This document shows, piece by piece, positions 56,445 through 64,000 of a stretch of DNA of 64,000 nt (within the stretch, counting starts at the first letter, position 1; each line of letters begins with the position of its first letter). Position numbers and translations under genes: made by a program. The stretch comes from Phragmitibacter sp965284365. GTDB lineage: Bacteria > Verrucomicrobiota > Verrucomicrobiia > Verrucomicrobiales > Verrucomicrobiaceae. Under the pieces are notes generated by a model, which was not told the DNA's origin, made no database searches, and saw only the letters and a list, made by a program, of their open reading frames with translations. The stretch is from the NCBI GenBank assembly GCA_965284365.1, contig OZ260079.1, positions 1,116,001-1,180,000 on the forward strand, in the 5' to 3' direction.

Positions 56445-58271
56445 ATGCCCAAGATCTCCGCCAGCCGTGGCCGCAGGAATAGCTACCCAGCCCTCGTGGG
56501 GATTGCCACCGTCGTTCTGATCGTGGGGACGCTCTACTTGGCGAGGGATTTTTTAATGCCTATCGCGCTGGCAACATTGCTGGCCTTCATGCTGAATCCG
56601 CTCGTGAGCAGGCTTTGCCGCTGGGGATTACCGCGAGTTCTGAGTGTCATCATCATGACGACACTGACGTTTGCCTTCCTGGGAACGATCGTCTGGCTTC
56701 TTGGCCGGCAAACCGCAGCCCTAGCCAACGAGCTGCCAAATTATACCTACAACATCAAGAAGCGTGTTCAGGCGGTGCAAAGTGTGGGCAGCGGTGGATT
56801 CATCGAAAAAATGCGCAAAATGGGGACGGACGTTGGAGTGCTGGAGTCTCCAGATTCGGCTCCAGAGCCCGGCAAACCGGAAAAAGCTGAAAATGACAAA
56901 GACTCAAAGCAAACCGTAGTCAGCCGGATGGAGGGTCTTGCGGCGTCAGCGCTGAATTTCATGGTCAACGGATTGGCGGCCGCTTTGGGCGTGAGCACGC
57001 TCGTGATCCTCTATGGCGTCTTCATGCTCCTGCGACATGAAGATATCAGCAAACGCATCACGCGACTCGCAGGATACAACCGGCTAACTGCGACGACTCG
57101 CGCGTTGGATGACGTGAGCGACCGAGTCAGCCACTACCTGCTAATGCAAGGTACGGTGAATAGCATCTACGGTGTGCTCGTGGGCGCGTCGCTGGCATTG
57201 ATCGGCCTGCCCTACGCTTTGCTTTGGGGCGTGTTAGGCGCGCTGTTTCGTTACATCCCTTACATTGGGCCCATTCTGGTGGCGACGCTGCCCATTACAT
57301 TTAGCTTGGCATTCTTCCCGGGATGGTCACAGCCCCTCATGGTCATCGGCGTAATCTTGACGCTGGAATTGATCACCAACATGATGTTGGAACCGGTGCT
57401 TTACGGGAAGAGCACAGGTGTCTCTGACTTTGCTTTGATCATCGCGATCGGTTTCTGGACATGGCTCTGGGGTGCAATCGGCCTGGTGCTGGCGACCCCT
57501 CTGACCGTATGCCTCGTTGTCTTCTGCAAGTACATACCGGCATTGCATTGGGTTGAGACGCTGATGGGAGATTCTCCAGAGCCGACGCCACATCTGGTCT
57601 TTTACCAGCGACTCATTTCTGAACGGACAGAGGAATTCTATGACGACTTTGAAGAGGTCTTTGAAGAAGAAGGCCTCAAGTCCGCCTTGGATAAACTCCT
57701 TCTCCCTGCCTTGGCTTTGATCCGGCAGGAAAGCCAATTTGGCCATCTGACACATGAGGAACAGGTCGCGGCATATACCGAACTACGGCACACCGTCGTT
57801 CAAGCTAAAGAACTCCAGCGGGACTCCATCAAGGAGAACGCGGAAGCTGGCGAGAGCGAGCCGGTTCCCGATGAGGCGAGCACGAAACCACGCGTGAAGA
57901 TTTTTGCACGCGCTTTGCATGGTGAGGCGGACGCCCTTGCTTTGGAACTGCTAGGGGCCTGTCTGCCACCGGACATGGAATTGGAAGTCTCCCGTGAACC
58001 GCATTTGATCGGCGAACTAATCCAAGAATTGGAGACGAAAAAACCTTCCTTGGTATGCATCGGTGCGCTGCCGCCAGATGCGGAATCTTCGGCCGCTTTT
58101 CTGTGCCGCCGTATCCGTAGCCGTTTGCCGAACTTAAAGATTGTGGTCTGCGCCTGGAAGGGCGGCGAGGCAGAGTATGACACACGTCCGTTCCGAGAAG
58201 CCGGAGCCCATGCGGTGGCCACGACCCTGGCGGAAGCCGAGAGCATGATCGACAATCTGACCCATGCGTAA
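56445..58271 (+). CDS. AI-2E family permease with an added C-terminal domain
   Basis: 608 residues. The first about 360 residues form the PerM/TqsA-like fold: RDFLMPIALATLLAFMLNPLVSRL, FMLLRHEDISKRITRLAGYN, a reentrant ...LGALFRYIPYIGPILVATLPI, and LLEPVLYGKSTGVSDFALIIAIGFWTWLWGAIGLVLATPLTVCL-like helices. It has an atypical extension: a charged linker (about 400-490) and a Rossmann-like alpha/beta domain (about 490-608) reading RVKIFARALHGEADALALELL ... LVCIGALPPDAESSAAFLCRRIRSRLPNLKIVVCAW. This resembles cobalamin-binding-like or receiver-like folds. Substrate unknown. Confidence 0.85.
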   Translation: MPKISASRGRRNSYPALVGIATVVLIVGTLYLARDFLMPIALATLLAFMLNPLVSRLCRWGLPRVLSVIIMTTLTFAFLGTIVWLLGRQTAALANELPNYTYNIKKRVQAVQSVGSGGFIEKMRKMGTDVGVLESPDSAPEPGKPEKAENDKDSKQTVVSRMEGLAASALNFMVNGLAAALGVSTLVILYGVFMLLRHEDISKRITRLAGYNRLTATTRALDDVSDRVSHYLLMQGTVNSIYGVLVGASLALIGLPYALLWGVLGALFRYIPYIGPILVATLPITFSLAFFPGWSQPLMVIGVILTLELITNMMLEPVLYGKSTGVSDFALIIAIGFWTWLWGAIGLVLATPLTVCLVVFCKYIPALHWVETLMGDSPEPTPHLVFYQRLISERTEEFYDDFEEVFEEEGLKSALDKLLLPALALIRQESQFGHLTHEEQVAAYTELRHTVVQAKELQRDSIKENAEAGESEPVPDEASTKPRVKIFARALHGEADALALELLGACLPPDMELEVSREPHLIGELIQELETKKPSLVCIGALPPDAESSAAFLCRRIRSRLPNLKIVVCAWKGGEAEYDTRPFREAGAHAVATTLAEAESMIDNLTHA

Positions 58272-58306
58272 ACACGCTTGTTTGTCAGGTAATACAGAGT
58301 GTGTGA

Positions 58307-59911
58307 TCAATACCTGCGCAACGTTGTATCTAAAGGGAGGGATTTTTCATCCAATTCGGGATAATCCATGGTGTAATGCAGACCCCGGCTTTCATGCCGA
58401 CGCACGGCACAATCCACGATGAGGGAAGCTGTTTCCACAAGATTGCGCAATTCCAGGACCTCGCCGGTCACACGGAAATTCCAGTAAAATTCCTGAACCT
58501 CCCGCTTCAAATTGCGGAGACGTGCGGCGGCTCGTTGCAGGCGTTTGCTGGTGCGGACGATGGACACATAGTCCCACATGAGGCGGCGAATCTCGTCCCA
58601 GTTGTGATAGATGACCACAAGCTCGTCGAGGTTCTGCGCATGACCGCTCTGCCAAGGCGGGATATGATAATGTTGTTGGCCTTCTTTGCCGACGGGCATC
58701 TTGTGTTGCAGCAGTTCCACGGCGCGGTGAGCGATCACCACACACTCCAACAAAGAATTGCTGGCAAGACGATTAGCGCCGTGCAGGCCCGTGCAGCCAA
58801 CTTCCCCAACGGCGCAAAGGCCGCGGATGGTGGTGGCGCCATTTACGTCTGTGCGGACGCCTCCGCACTGATAGTGAGCCGCAGGCACGACGGGTATGGG
58901 CTCCTTCGTAATATCAATACCCACGCTCAGGCACGTTTGATAAATATTCGGAAAGTGAGCGATGATGAAGTCAGCGGGCTTTGAGGTAATGTCGAGGTAG
59001 ACGCAGGGGCCACCAGTACGCTTGATCTCATGATCAATGGCCCGGGCGACGATATCACGGGGAGCAAGCGACCCGCGCGGATCATACTTCTGCATGAATT
59101 CCTTGCCGTCTTTGCCGACCAGCACTGCTCCTTCACCGCGCATGGCTTCTGTGATCAGGAACGAGCGCCGTTGCGGATGGTAAAGACAGGTGGGGTGGAA
59201 CTGGATGAACTCCATGTTCGAGATGGCCGCGCCAGCACGCCATGCCATGGCGACTCCGTCACCTGTGGCAACTTTGGGGTTGGTTGTGTAGAGGTAGACT
59301 CGCCCGCAGCCACCTGTGGCCAGAAGGACGCGATCACTGCGCATGACGATGACGTCGCCGGACTCCTCGTTCAGGACATAAAGTCCCAGAACCCGATCTT
59401 CACTGACAAAGCCAAGCTTCGCCGTGGTGATGAGATCAATGGCATAATGATTTTCCAGCAGCGTGATGTTCTTTGCATTCCTGACTGCCGCCAGGAGTTT
59501 ATCGGTGATCTCACGACCCGTGGCATCGTGGTGATGCAGGACGCGCCTTTGGGTATGGCCCCCTTCCCGGGTGAGATCGAATTCCAGATGGCCACCGGGT
59601 TCTTCGCGGCGGTCGAAGTCGACGCCCATGGCTACGAGTTCATCGATGCGCGTCGGGCCGTCCGTGATGATGGTTCGTACGGCATCCTCTTTGCACAAGC
59701 CCGCCCCGGCGATAAGCGTGTCGCTGACGTGCTGATCGATCGAGTCGACGGCGCTCTGCACACAGGCGACGCCGCCCTGAGCCCAGGACGAATTGGAATC
59801 GCTCGCAGCCTTTTTTGTGATGATCACCACACGACCATGGCGCGCCGCTTTTAAGGCGGCGGAAAGTCCACCGGCTCCACTACCAACGACGATGAAGTCG
59901 TACTCTGTCAT
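58307..59911 (-). CDS. nadB: L-aspartate oxidase
   Basis: 534 residues. FAD-dependent enzyme that makes iminoaspartate for NAD synthesis. The dinucleotide motif is VVGSGAGGLSAALKAARHG (about 8-26), then SNSSWAQGGVACV, the HHDATGREI region, EFIQFHPTCLYHP, and the succinate-dehydrogenase-like active-site block LYMQ-type sequences around GVRTDVNGATTIRGLCAVGEVGCTGLHGANRLASNSLLEC. nadA and nadC are not near. The ATG at 59911 is nine codons inside the longest frame and fits the family N-terminus. Confidence 0.95.
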   Translation of the reverse strand: MTEYDFIVVGSGAGGLSAALKAARHGRVVIITKKAASDSNSSWAQGGVACVQSAVDSIDQHVSDTLIAGAGLCKEDAVRTIITDGPTRIDELVAMGVDFDRREEPGGHLEFDLTREGGHTQRRVLHHHDATGREITDKLLAAVRNAKNITLLENHYAIDLITTAKLGFVSEDRVLGLYVLNEESGDVIVMRSDRVLLATGGCGRVYLYTTNPKVATGDGVAMAWRAGAAISNMEFIQFHPTCLYHPQRRSFLITEAMRGEGAVLVGKDGKEFMQKYDPRGSLAPRDIVARAIDHEIKRTGGPCVYLDITSKPADFIIAHFPNIYQTCLSVGIDITKEPIPVVPAAHYQCGGVRTDVNGATTIRGLCAVGEVGCTGLHGANRLASNSLLECVVIAHRAVELLQHKMPVGKEGQQHYHIPPWQSGHAQNLDELVVIYHNWDEIRRLMWDYVSIVRTSKRLQRAAARLRNLKREVQEFYWNFRVTGEVLELRNLVETASLIVDCAVRRHESRGLHYTMDYPELDEKSLPLDTTLRRY

Positions 59912-59993
59912 GCGCGCCTTTCCACGTGAAGTGGGCAAGATGCAAGCGCGCTCCTTCGTTTGGCGGCTCGAGAGGCTATCCAGCCCGTAACCC

Positions 59994-60290
59994 TTACGCG
60001 CTGAGGGCCGTGTATTCCTGAGATTTCATGTCGAACTGTTCCATCTGCAATTCGATATTACCCAAGAGGTGGGCGAGCAAAGGATAGGCGCCAAAGGAGT
60101 CAAAGTCCTGTTCCACCAAAACCGACATGGTGAGAGGAACGGGAGGGCTTTCAAGAATTTCACCGGTGGCCCGGCGCCAGCACCAGAACAGCTGATCCTC
60201 TACCGAACGGGCGGGTTGGAATCCAGCATCCGAGAAGTGGCGCACGGTGCGCAACGCGGATTCAATGGCGGGGACGAGATATTCGTTCAT
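59994..60290 (-). CDS. Small cytoplasmic protein, unknown
   Basis: 98 residues, no membrane or signal segment, moderately hydrophobic helices (SVLVEQDFDSFGAYPLLAHLLGNIELQMEQF). Contains a WCWRRATGE stretch. It is divergent from the flavodoxin gene by 229 nt. I do not recognise it. Confidence 0.55.
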   Translation of the reverse strand: MNEYLVPAIESALRTVRHFSDAGFQPARSVEDQLFWCWRRATGEILESPPVPLTMSVLVEQDFDSFGAYPLLAHLLGNIELQMEQFDMKSQEYTALSA

Positions 60291-60452
60291 GGATTACCTT
60301 TCCGGGTGTAGGTAAAGCGCGGAGGGTTTGTGACAGGAAGTTGCAAGCCTAAAAAAATTTATTTTCGCGTGTGCCAATTGCGCGCTCTATGGAGTGGCAG
60401 CATAAAGCGGCGGGTTATGCCCATAAATACAGGTTGATTGACCGCCTTTGCT

Positions 60453-60465
60453 AATGAGATTCATT
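60453..60465 (+). promoter_or_regulatory. Fur-box palindrome upstream of the flavodoxin gene
   Basis: AATGA-GAT-TCATT is a perfect 5-bp inverted repeat with the TGAxxxTCA core of Fur boxes, 54 nt before the flavodoxin start. A TTGACC -35-like hexamer lies at 60438-60443, so a repressor here would block the promoter. The pattern is direct; Fur binding is inferred. Confidence 0.6.
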
Positions 60466-60519
60466 TGCAAATTTGGCTTTTCTTTCTTAAATGCGGTTCG
60501 AAATCCAACTCGAAGCCTT

Positions 60520-60987
60520 ATGAGCACCTCTATTCTTGTCCTCTACGGAAGCGTCACCGGAAATGCCGAATTCTGCGCTGAAAAACTGGCTCGCGAGGCT
60601 CGCGACCGCGGCTTCAATAAAATCACGGTGGAGAGCATGGCCAGTGCTGATGCACCCATCCTCCAGGAGTTCGATACGATCCTGATCGTGACCAGCACCT
60701 ATGGCGATGGCGAGCCCCCGGACGGTTGCGAATCCTTTTACGACGCCGTGGTCACGAAGGGTGGCGCCGATCTTGGCGGCCGCCGTTTTTCGGTCCTAGC
60801 TTTGGGAGACACTGCTTACGAGCAGTTTTGCAAATGCGGCAAGGATTTCGATCTGGCGCTGGAGCGTGATGGCGCCCAACGCATTCATGCGATGGTGGAA
60901 TGCGACACGGACTACGACACCCCTTGTGAGGAGTGGATCGCCGGCGTCCTGGCTGCTCTCGGCGAGGCTGAGCCTGTGGCCGCCTAG
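60520..60987 (+). CDS. Flavodoxin
   Basis: 155 residues, single flavodoxin-like domain. The FMN phosphate loop is SVTGNAE at 11-17, then TSTYGDGEPPD and VLALGDTAYEQFCKCGKDFD, the pattern of CysJ/MioC-type domains. Acidic, cytoplasmic one-electron carrier. The ATG at 60520 is chosen; upstream residues are basic and non-homologous. Downstream, 51 nt away, is a HemS-like gene, and upstream a Fur-box palindrome, consistent with iron-limited expression and reduction of heme-related enzymes. Confidence 0.88.
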   Translation: MSTSILVLYGSVTGNAEFCAEKLAREARDRGFNKITVESMASADAPILQEFDTILIVTSTYGDGEPPDGCESFYDAVVTKGGADLGGRRFSVLALGDTAYEQFCKCGKDFDLALERDGAQRIHAMVECDTDYDTPCEEWIAGVLAALGEAEPVAA

Positions 60988-61038
60988 CAGAGCCGGAGCA
61001 TCCTTCATCTACTCCGCTTCTCCCTCTTCACACAGCAC

Positions 61039-62064
61039 ATGGACTTTGCCCCCAGAAGCACTCCGCGCGTGGCTTTCAGCTTCCGGCCGGGAACTTTCGA
61101 CCTCAGACAACTGGCTCCTCAGCACTGCTTTCAGAGCGACGACTTTCAGGCGGCTGCGGTGGAACTACAGGCGCCGTGGCCAAAGCTGTTTAATTGGCTG
61201 GAGCGGCTGGGGACCATTCTCGCGACGGTGCAGTCCGGACCGGTCTGCATGGCAGACACTTGGGAAAAACCGGTGTTCTCCCAAGTGCCGGGCCAGGACA
61301 TTCTCATGGAGCTTACCTCTGGGACGGAGATTCACTGTCAGCGTCTGCGCTCAGCGGTTGCGGCTGTGGAAGAGGCGGAGGACAAGCAGATCGCCAGCAT
61401 CCAATTCTTCGATGACACCGGGGCGGGTTGCCTGAAGCTACTTTTGACCAACTGGTCCGAGTTGGAGATATTCGAGGAGATGATCTGCACGCTAGGGGTG
61501 GCGCACAAACCTCACCTGCGAAACGCGTTGCCGAGTTCCAGTTCCGGCTTGCCGCTGCGGGTGCTGGATGCAGCGACCGCCGACGCGGTCAGGCAATTCT
61601 GGCCGGGGTTGGCAAGAACTCTACCGGATCAATTTTTCCCAGGACTGGAAAATGTGCCTCGCAAGTCCGCGCTGGCCGCCGCCGGCTCCGCCTATGCCTG
61701 GCAAATCAGCCAAGCCTCTGTCCGATCGCTCATGGAAGAGATGTCGTTACGGCAGCCTCCCATGGTGGTGGCGCTGCGCAATAGGGTTTCCTTTCTACCG
61801 AGCTCCTTCCGGCCACAACGCTGGATCACCTGCCGGTGTGGCCAGACGTTCTTTGGCGAGTGCTCCCAGTTCACCCTGCGTCAATGCCAGGAGCACTGGG
61901 AGGCGTGGGTGGTGAGGTTTGCCACGGCCACTAATGAGGTGCTCTGTCTGGAGATCTTTGACAAGAATGGTCATTTCGCCGGAGCCATGGGGCTGCGGCC
62001 GGAGGCGACCGCGGCCGCCTTTGAATATTGGGCGAAGAGTTTGCGTGAAGAGGTGCGGAGGTAG
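61039..62064 (+). CDS. HemS/HmuS-like heme-utilisation protein, divergent
   Basis: 341 residues with the internal duplication of the HemS/ChuS family. The first lobe (about 48-150) includes LERLGTILATVQSGPVC and SIQFFDDTGAGCLKLLL (120-137). The second (about 240-335) includes HWEAWVVRFATATNEVLCLEIFDKNGHFAGAMG. In typical members the second lobe carries the heme-ligand histidine near a QIH(S/T)G stretch; here that place reads ITCRCGQTFFGEC with several cysteines (C265, C267, C275, C283), so the ligand may differ. Known members bind or degrade heme in the cytoplasm, some using a flavodoxin. Following a flavodoxin gene fits. Family likely; reaction not shown. Confidence 0.65.
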   Translation: MDFAPRSTPRVAFSFRPGTFDLRQLAPQHCFQSDDFQAAAVELQAPWPKLFNWLERLGTILATVQSGPVCMADTWEKPVFSQVPGQDILMELTSGTEIHCQRLRSAVAAVEEAEDKQIASIQFFDDTGAGCLKLLLTNWSELEIFEEMICTLGVAHKPHLRNALPSSSSGLPLRVLDAATADAVRQFWPGLARTLPDQFFPGLENVPRKSALAAAGSAYAWQISQASVRSLMEEMSLRQPPMVVALRNRVSFLPSSFRPQRWITCRCGQTFFGECSQFTLRQCQEHWEAWVVRFATATNEVLCLEIFDKNGHFAGAMGLRPEATAAAFEYWAKSLREEVRR

Positions 62065-62083
62065 AAGCGCCGTCTTGTCAGGA

Positions 62084-62674
62084 TTACTTGTGCTGCAGTA
62101 GAAGCACAAGTTCCCTTCCCACGCGGCCGGGATATCCTGTTGAAGGAACCCATTGATCGATGACTTCGAGTCCGGCAATTGACCAAAGGTCAATTAGCTC
62201 TTCAGCACTGATGGCAAACGGAGGACCTTCTTCGCCAGGGGCCATTTCGGGATTGATGAAGAAGACGCCAGCAAGAGTGCCGTCCTTCTTCAGCATTGAG
62301 GCAAGACCTGCCGCATAGGCTTTTCTCAAGGTGGGATGCAGGGCACTGAGACAGGTGTGTTCCCACACAACATCGAAGCTCGCGATCAGGTCTGAGGGAG
62401 GATCCATGATATCCGCCTGCTGGAAATGAACCTTGCTGTCAGGTTGTTTTTCACGGGCTCGCTCCAAGGCAAGGGATGAAATATCTAAAGCAGTAACGGC
62501 ATCGACTTTGGCTTCCAGCCATCTGGCGTCATAACCCAAGCCACAGCCGGGCACTGCCACGCGCCCCTTCCACAAGCCGGGGTACTTGGCGGTGAGTTCT
62601 TCCAAAACTGGGGTGGGTGCGCCCCGATCCCAAGGCGTGTCACCGGTTTCGTAACGCAAATTCCAATCGGTCAT
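62084..62674 (-). CDS. Thiopurine methyltransferase-like SAM-dependent methyltransferase
   Basis: 196 residues. TPMT/COQ-type Rossmann fold: WNLRYETGDTPWDRGAPTPVLEEL, VAVPGCGLGYDARWLEA (motif I), VTALDISSLALERA and DVVWEHTCLSALHPTLRKAYA. The WDRG and EHTCL segments are typical of the TPMT-like family, including small bacterial thiol/halide methyltransferases. Substrate unknown. Convergent with the HemS-like gene. Confidence 0.82.
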   Translation of the reverse strand: MTDWNLRYETGDTPWDRGAPTPVLEELTAKYPGLWKGRVAVPGCGLGYDARWLEAKVDAVTALDISSLALERAREKQPDSKVHFQQADIMDPPSDLIASFDVVWEHTCLSALHPTLRKAYAAGLASMLKKDGTLAGVFFINPEMAPGEEGPPFAISAEELIDLWSIAGLEVIDQWVPSTGYPGRVGRELVLLLQHK

Positions 62675-62721
62675 GATATTACTTTCGTTTTCTTAACTAT
62701 GTTGGTTATTGTTGGCATCAC

Positions 62722-63477
62722 ATGCCACCGCGGGCCGCCATCAACAACGGAATCATCACGGTCGTGATCGTGTTTTTCATGTTCATACTGGGCATGCTCC
62801 TGAAGGCCCGGTATCGGCTAGGGTCAGAGGGCAAGGCTCAAACGACAGCGGCGGTGACAGTTCCCAAAGCCATCCCTGTGGCTATTCCCGTTGAGGTCAA
62901 AGTGAATGAGGCTCGGGCCTACAAGCAGGGCGACTGGTGGATCCTGCCAAAGCCGGAGTTTGTGGTGAACCGGGGGAATGAAGCGGATACGTTGCGCATT
63001 CGCACGGGCACGAAGGAAGATGTGTTTGTTTTGTATTTTGTCGATGCGCCGGAGTCTACTGCCACCCGCCTGCAACGATTGAAGGAGCAATCTGACTTCT
63101 TCCACGCAAGTTCCTCGAGCGAACTCGTCCGAACTGGGGAGAGTGCGCTGACATGGGTGAACGAAACCCTGACTGAGCACAATTTCACGGTCTATACCAA
63201 ATGGGGCCGCGTGCCGAACACGGAGCGCTATTACGCTATGATCCTGGTAGAAACGGCTCCGGGCAAACAGGAAGATCTTGGAGAGATGCTGGTGCGGCGC
63301 GGTTTTGCGGCACTCTCCGGGCAACAGACCAAACCTTTGCCTGAAGGCATGCCGGAGTTGAAAACGTATCGAGCCAAGCTCGTCAAAGCAGCCCAGCAGG
63401 CGCAAGGGGAACGAGCGGGCGCATGGGCGCTGGCACCTGCACCTGCTGCGGCACCAGTCGCTCCCGAGGGAGGCTAG
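62722..63477 (+). CDS. Membrane-anchored SNase-fold protein
   Basis: 251 residues. One N-terminal helix (about 9-28, IITVVIVFFMFILGMLLK) anchors a nuclease-like OB fold. VLYFVDAPES (104-112) matches the VDTPE loop of staphylococcal nuclease, with E111 at the catalytic glutamate. ERYYAMILVE puts R169 at the R87 position. The residue matching R35 is V103 and no other arginine replaces it in that strand, so normal nuclease activity is doubtful. GEMLVRRGFAAL resembles the late helix of the family. An Ala/Pro-rich tail closes the protein. Confidence 0.65.
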   Translation: MPPRAAINNGIITVVIVFFMFILGMLLKARYRLGSEGKAQTTAAVTVPKAIPVAIPVEVKVNEARAYKQGDWWILPKPEFVVNRGNEADTLRIRTGTKEDVFVLYFVDAPESTATRLQRLKEQSDFFHASSSSELVRTGESALTWVNETLTEHNFTVYTKWGRVPNTERYYAMILVETAPGKQEDLGEMLVRRGFAALSGQQTKPLPEGMPELKTYRAKLVKAAQQAQGERAGAWALAPAPAAAPVAPEGG

Positions 63478-63496
63478 ATCCGAGTCGAAGGGCGCT

Positions 63497-64000
63497 CTAG
63501 CGCAAGTTCAGGTGAGGAAGCTGCTCTTCCCACAGTTCCGTCATGCGATTGGCGGGAATTTCCACATCATCCCACGTCAACGGCTGATCTTTGGCGACCT
63601 TGCGCTTGATGATGGGGCGGTCCGGCGAGCCTTCAATGTCGAGAAGCCCCTGGGGCACCTGCTTGGAGGCATCCGCGGACTTGGCCTCACTGATCAACCC
63701 ATAGACTTCATTGCTGCCAATGGCGTGTTGCACCAGGGTGCCTGGCACCAGGTCTTTCTTGGCATAAGCAAAGGTGTCCGTCACGCGACCCTGCCTCATG
63801 GTCAGGACTGCTTTGCCATAAAGAGCGGCCAAGGCAGCAGCACGTGGAGTTTCCAAGTGGCAGAGATGGTAAGGACGAAGGAATACGTAGTACGGGTGTT
63901 TGTTCGTGACCTTGTAGTAGTTAAGATAGCCCTGCTGGAAGGTGCTTTCGCACTTTCCGACGACATAGACACCGCCACCATGCTCCTTGGCACCGAGGAC
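63497..64000 (-). CDS. SAF-domain oxidoreductase-like protein, 5' end outside window
   Basis: The C-terminal 167 residues of a longer gene; the frame is open to the edge and has no stop upstream, so an internal TTG at 63856 is not the start. NYYKVTNKHPYYVFLRPYHLCHLETPRAAALAAL is a hallmark of the homoserine-dehydrogenase-like/SAF family, which carries a SAF domain after a Rossmann part. The SAF part (LVPGTLVQHAIGSNEVYGLI ...) follows. The catalytic part is not visible, so function is not assigned. Confidence 0.7.
   Translation of the reverse strand, partial: VLGAKEHGGGVYVVGKCESTFQQGYLNYYKVTNKHPYYVFLRPYHLCHLETPRAAALAALYGKAVLTMRQGRVTDTFAYAKKDLVPGTLVQHAIGSNEVYGLISEAKSADASKQVPQGLLDIEGSPDRPIIKRKVAKDQPLTWDDVEIPANRMTELWEEQLPHLNLR

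Noticed and set aside
60485..60510. T-loop-like sequence GGTTCGAAATCC
   Set aside because: No T-stem complement, no acceptor or anticodon arm; not a tRNA.

Overview
The window is a GC-rich, densely coded bacterial chromosome segment with genes on both strands. The best taxonomic guess is Verrucomicrobiota, near Prosthecobacter or Verrucomicrobium. The reasons are a 1502-residue ThuA / PVC-type dehydrogenase / HEAT / cytochrome c protein, many secreted proteins with weak Shine-Dalgarno sequences, a long-form IspG with a large insert, a bifunctional OlsF-like acyltransferase, and hairpin-forming intergenic repeats. This is inferred from protein families; no rRNA gene lies in the window. I see no tRNA, rRNA, CRISPR array, phage or insertion sequence.

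Layout. 1-5457 (minus): partial secreted protein, MTH1-like Nudix enzyme and the glycine cleavage genes gcvP, gcvH and gcvT. 5545-11217: a pseudo-rhomboid, an OmpR-type two-component pair, a secreted vWA protein, a secreted rhodanese and a lipoprotein, with a PhoB-box-like 11-bp repeat array in the divergent promoter. 11231-21414: scpA, transketolase, a TPM-domain protein, the giant ThuA/cytochrome protein and a Gfo/Idh/MocA oxidoreductase. 21536-25860: Fur-box-like site, Fur-family regulator and sufC-sufB-sufD. 25958-35896: malQ, an OlsF-like lipid acyltransferase, an MFS transporter with a type-2 malate/lactate dehydrogenase, a tandem alpha/beta hydrolase and a SecD-head-like secreted protein.

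35980-37530 is a visibly AT-richer two-gene islet: a DGQHR-domain (DndB-like) protein overlapping a small GIY-YIG nuclease. It is the best candidate here for an uncharacterised DNA-modification or defence module. 37660-45805 holds small membrane proteins, ychF, a Nif3-like protein and two large BatA/vWA membrane proteins. 45928-54968 holds a mannonate-type SDR, queA, a methyltransferase, a KDG-kinase-like PfkB protein, ispG-rseP and a KefB-type antiporter. 55256-64000 holds a secreted metallopeptidase, an AI-2E-family permease, nadB, a flavodoxin plus divergent HemS-like protein behind a Fur-box palindrome, a TPMT-like methyltransferase, a catalytically altered SNase-fold protein and the 3' end of a SAF-domain gene.

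Two themes link genes across the window. Iron: a Fur-family regulator, the Suf Fe-S assembly genes and a flavodoxin/heme-utilisation pair, with Fur-box-like sequences in front of both transcription units. Hexuronate catabolism: the mannonate-type SDR and KDG kinase lie within 4 kb. Chosen starts often differ from the longest open frame; the reason is given in each entry.
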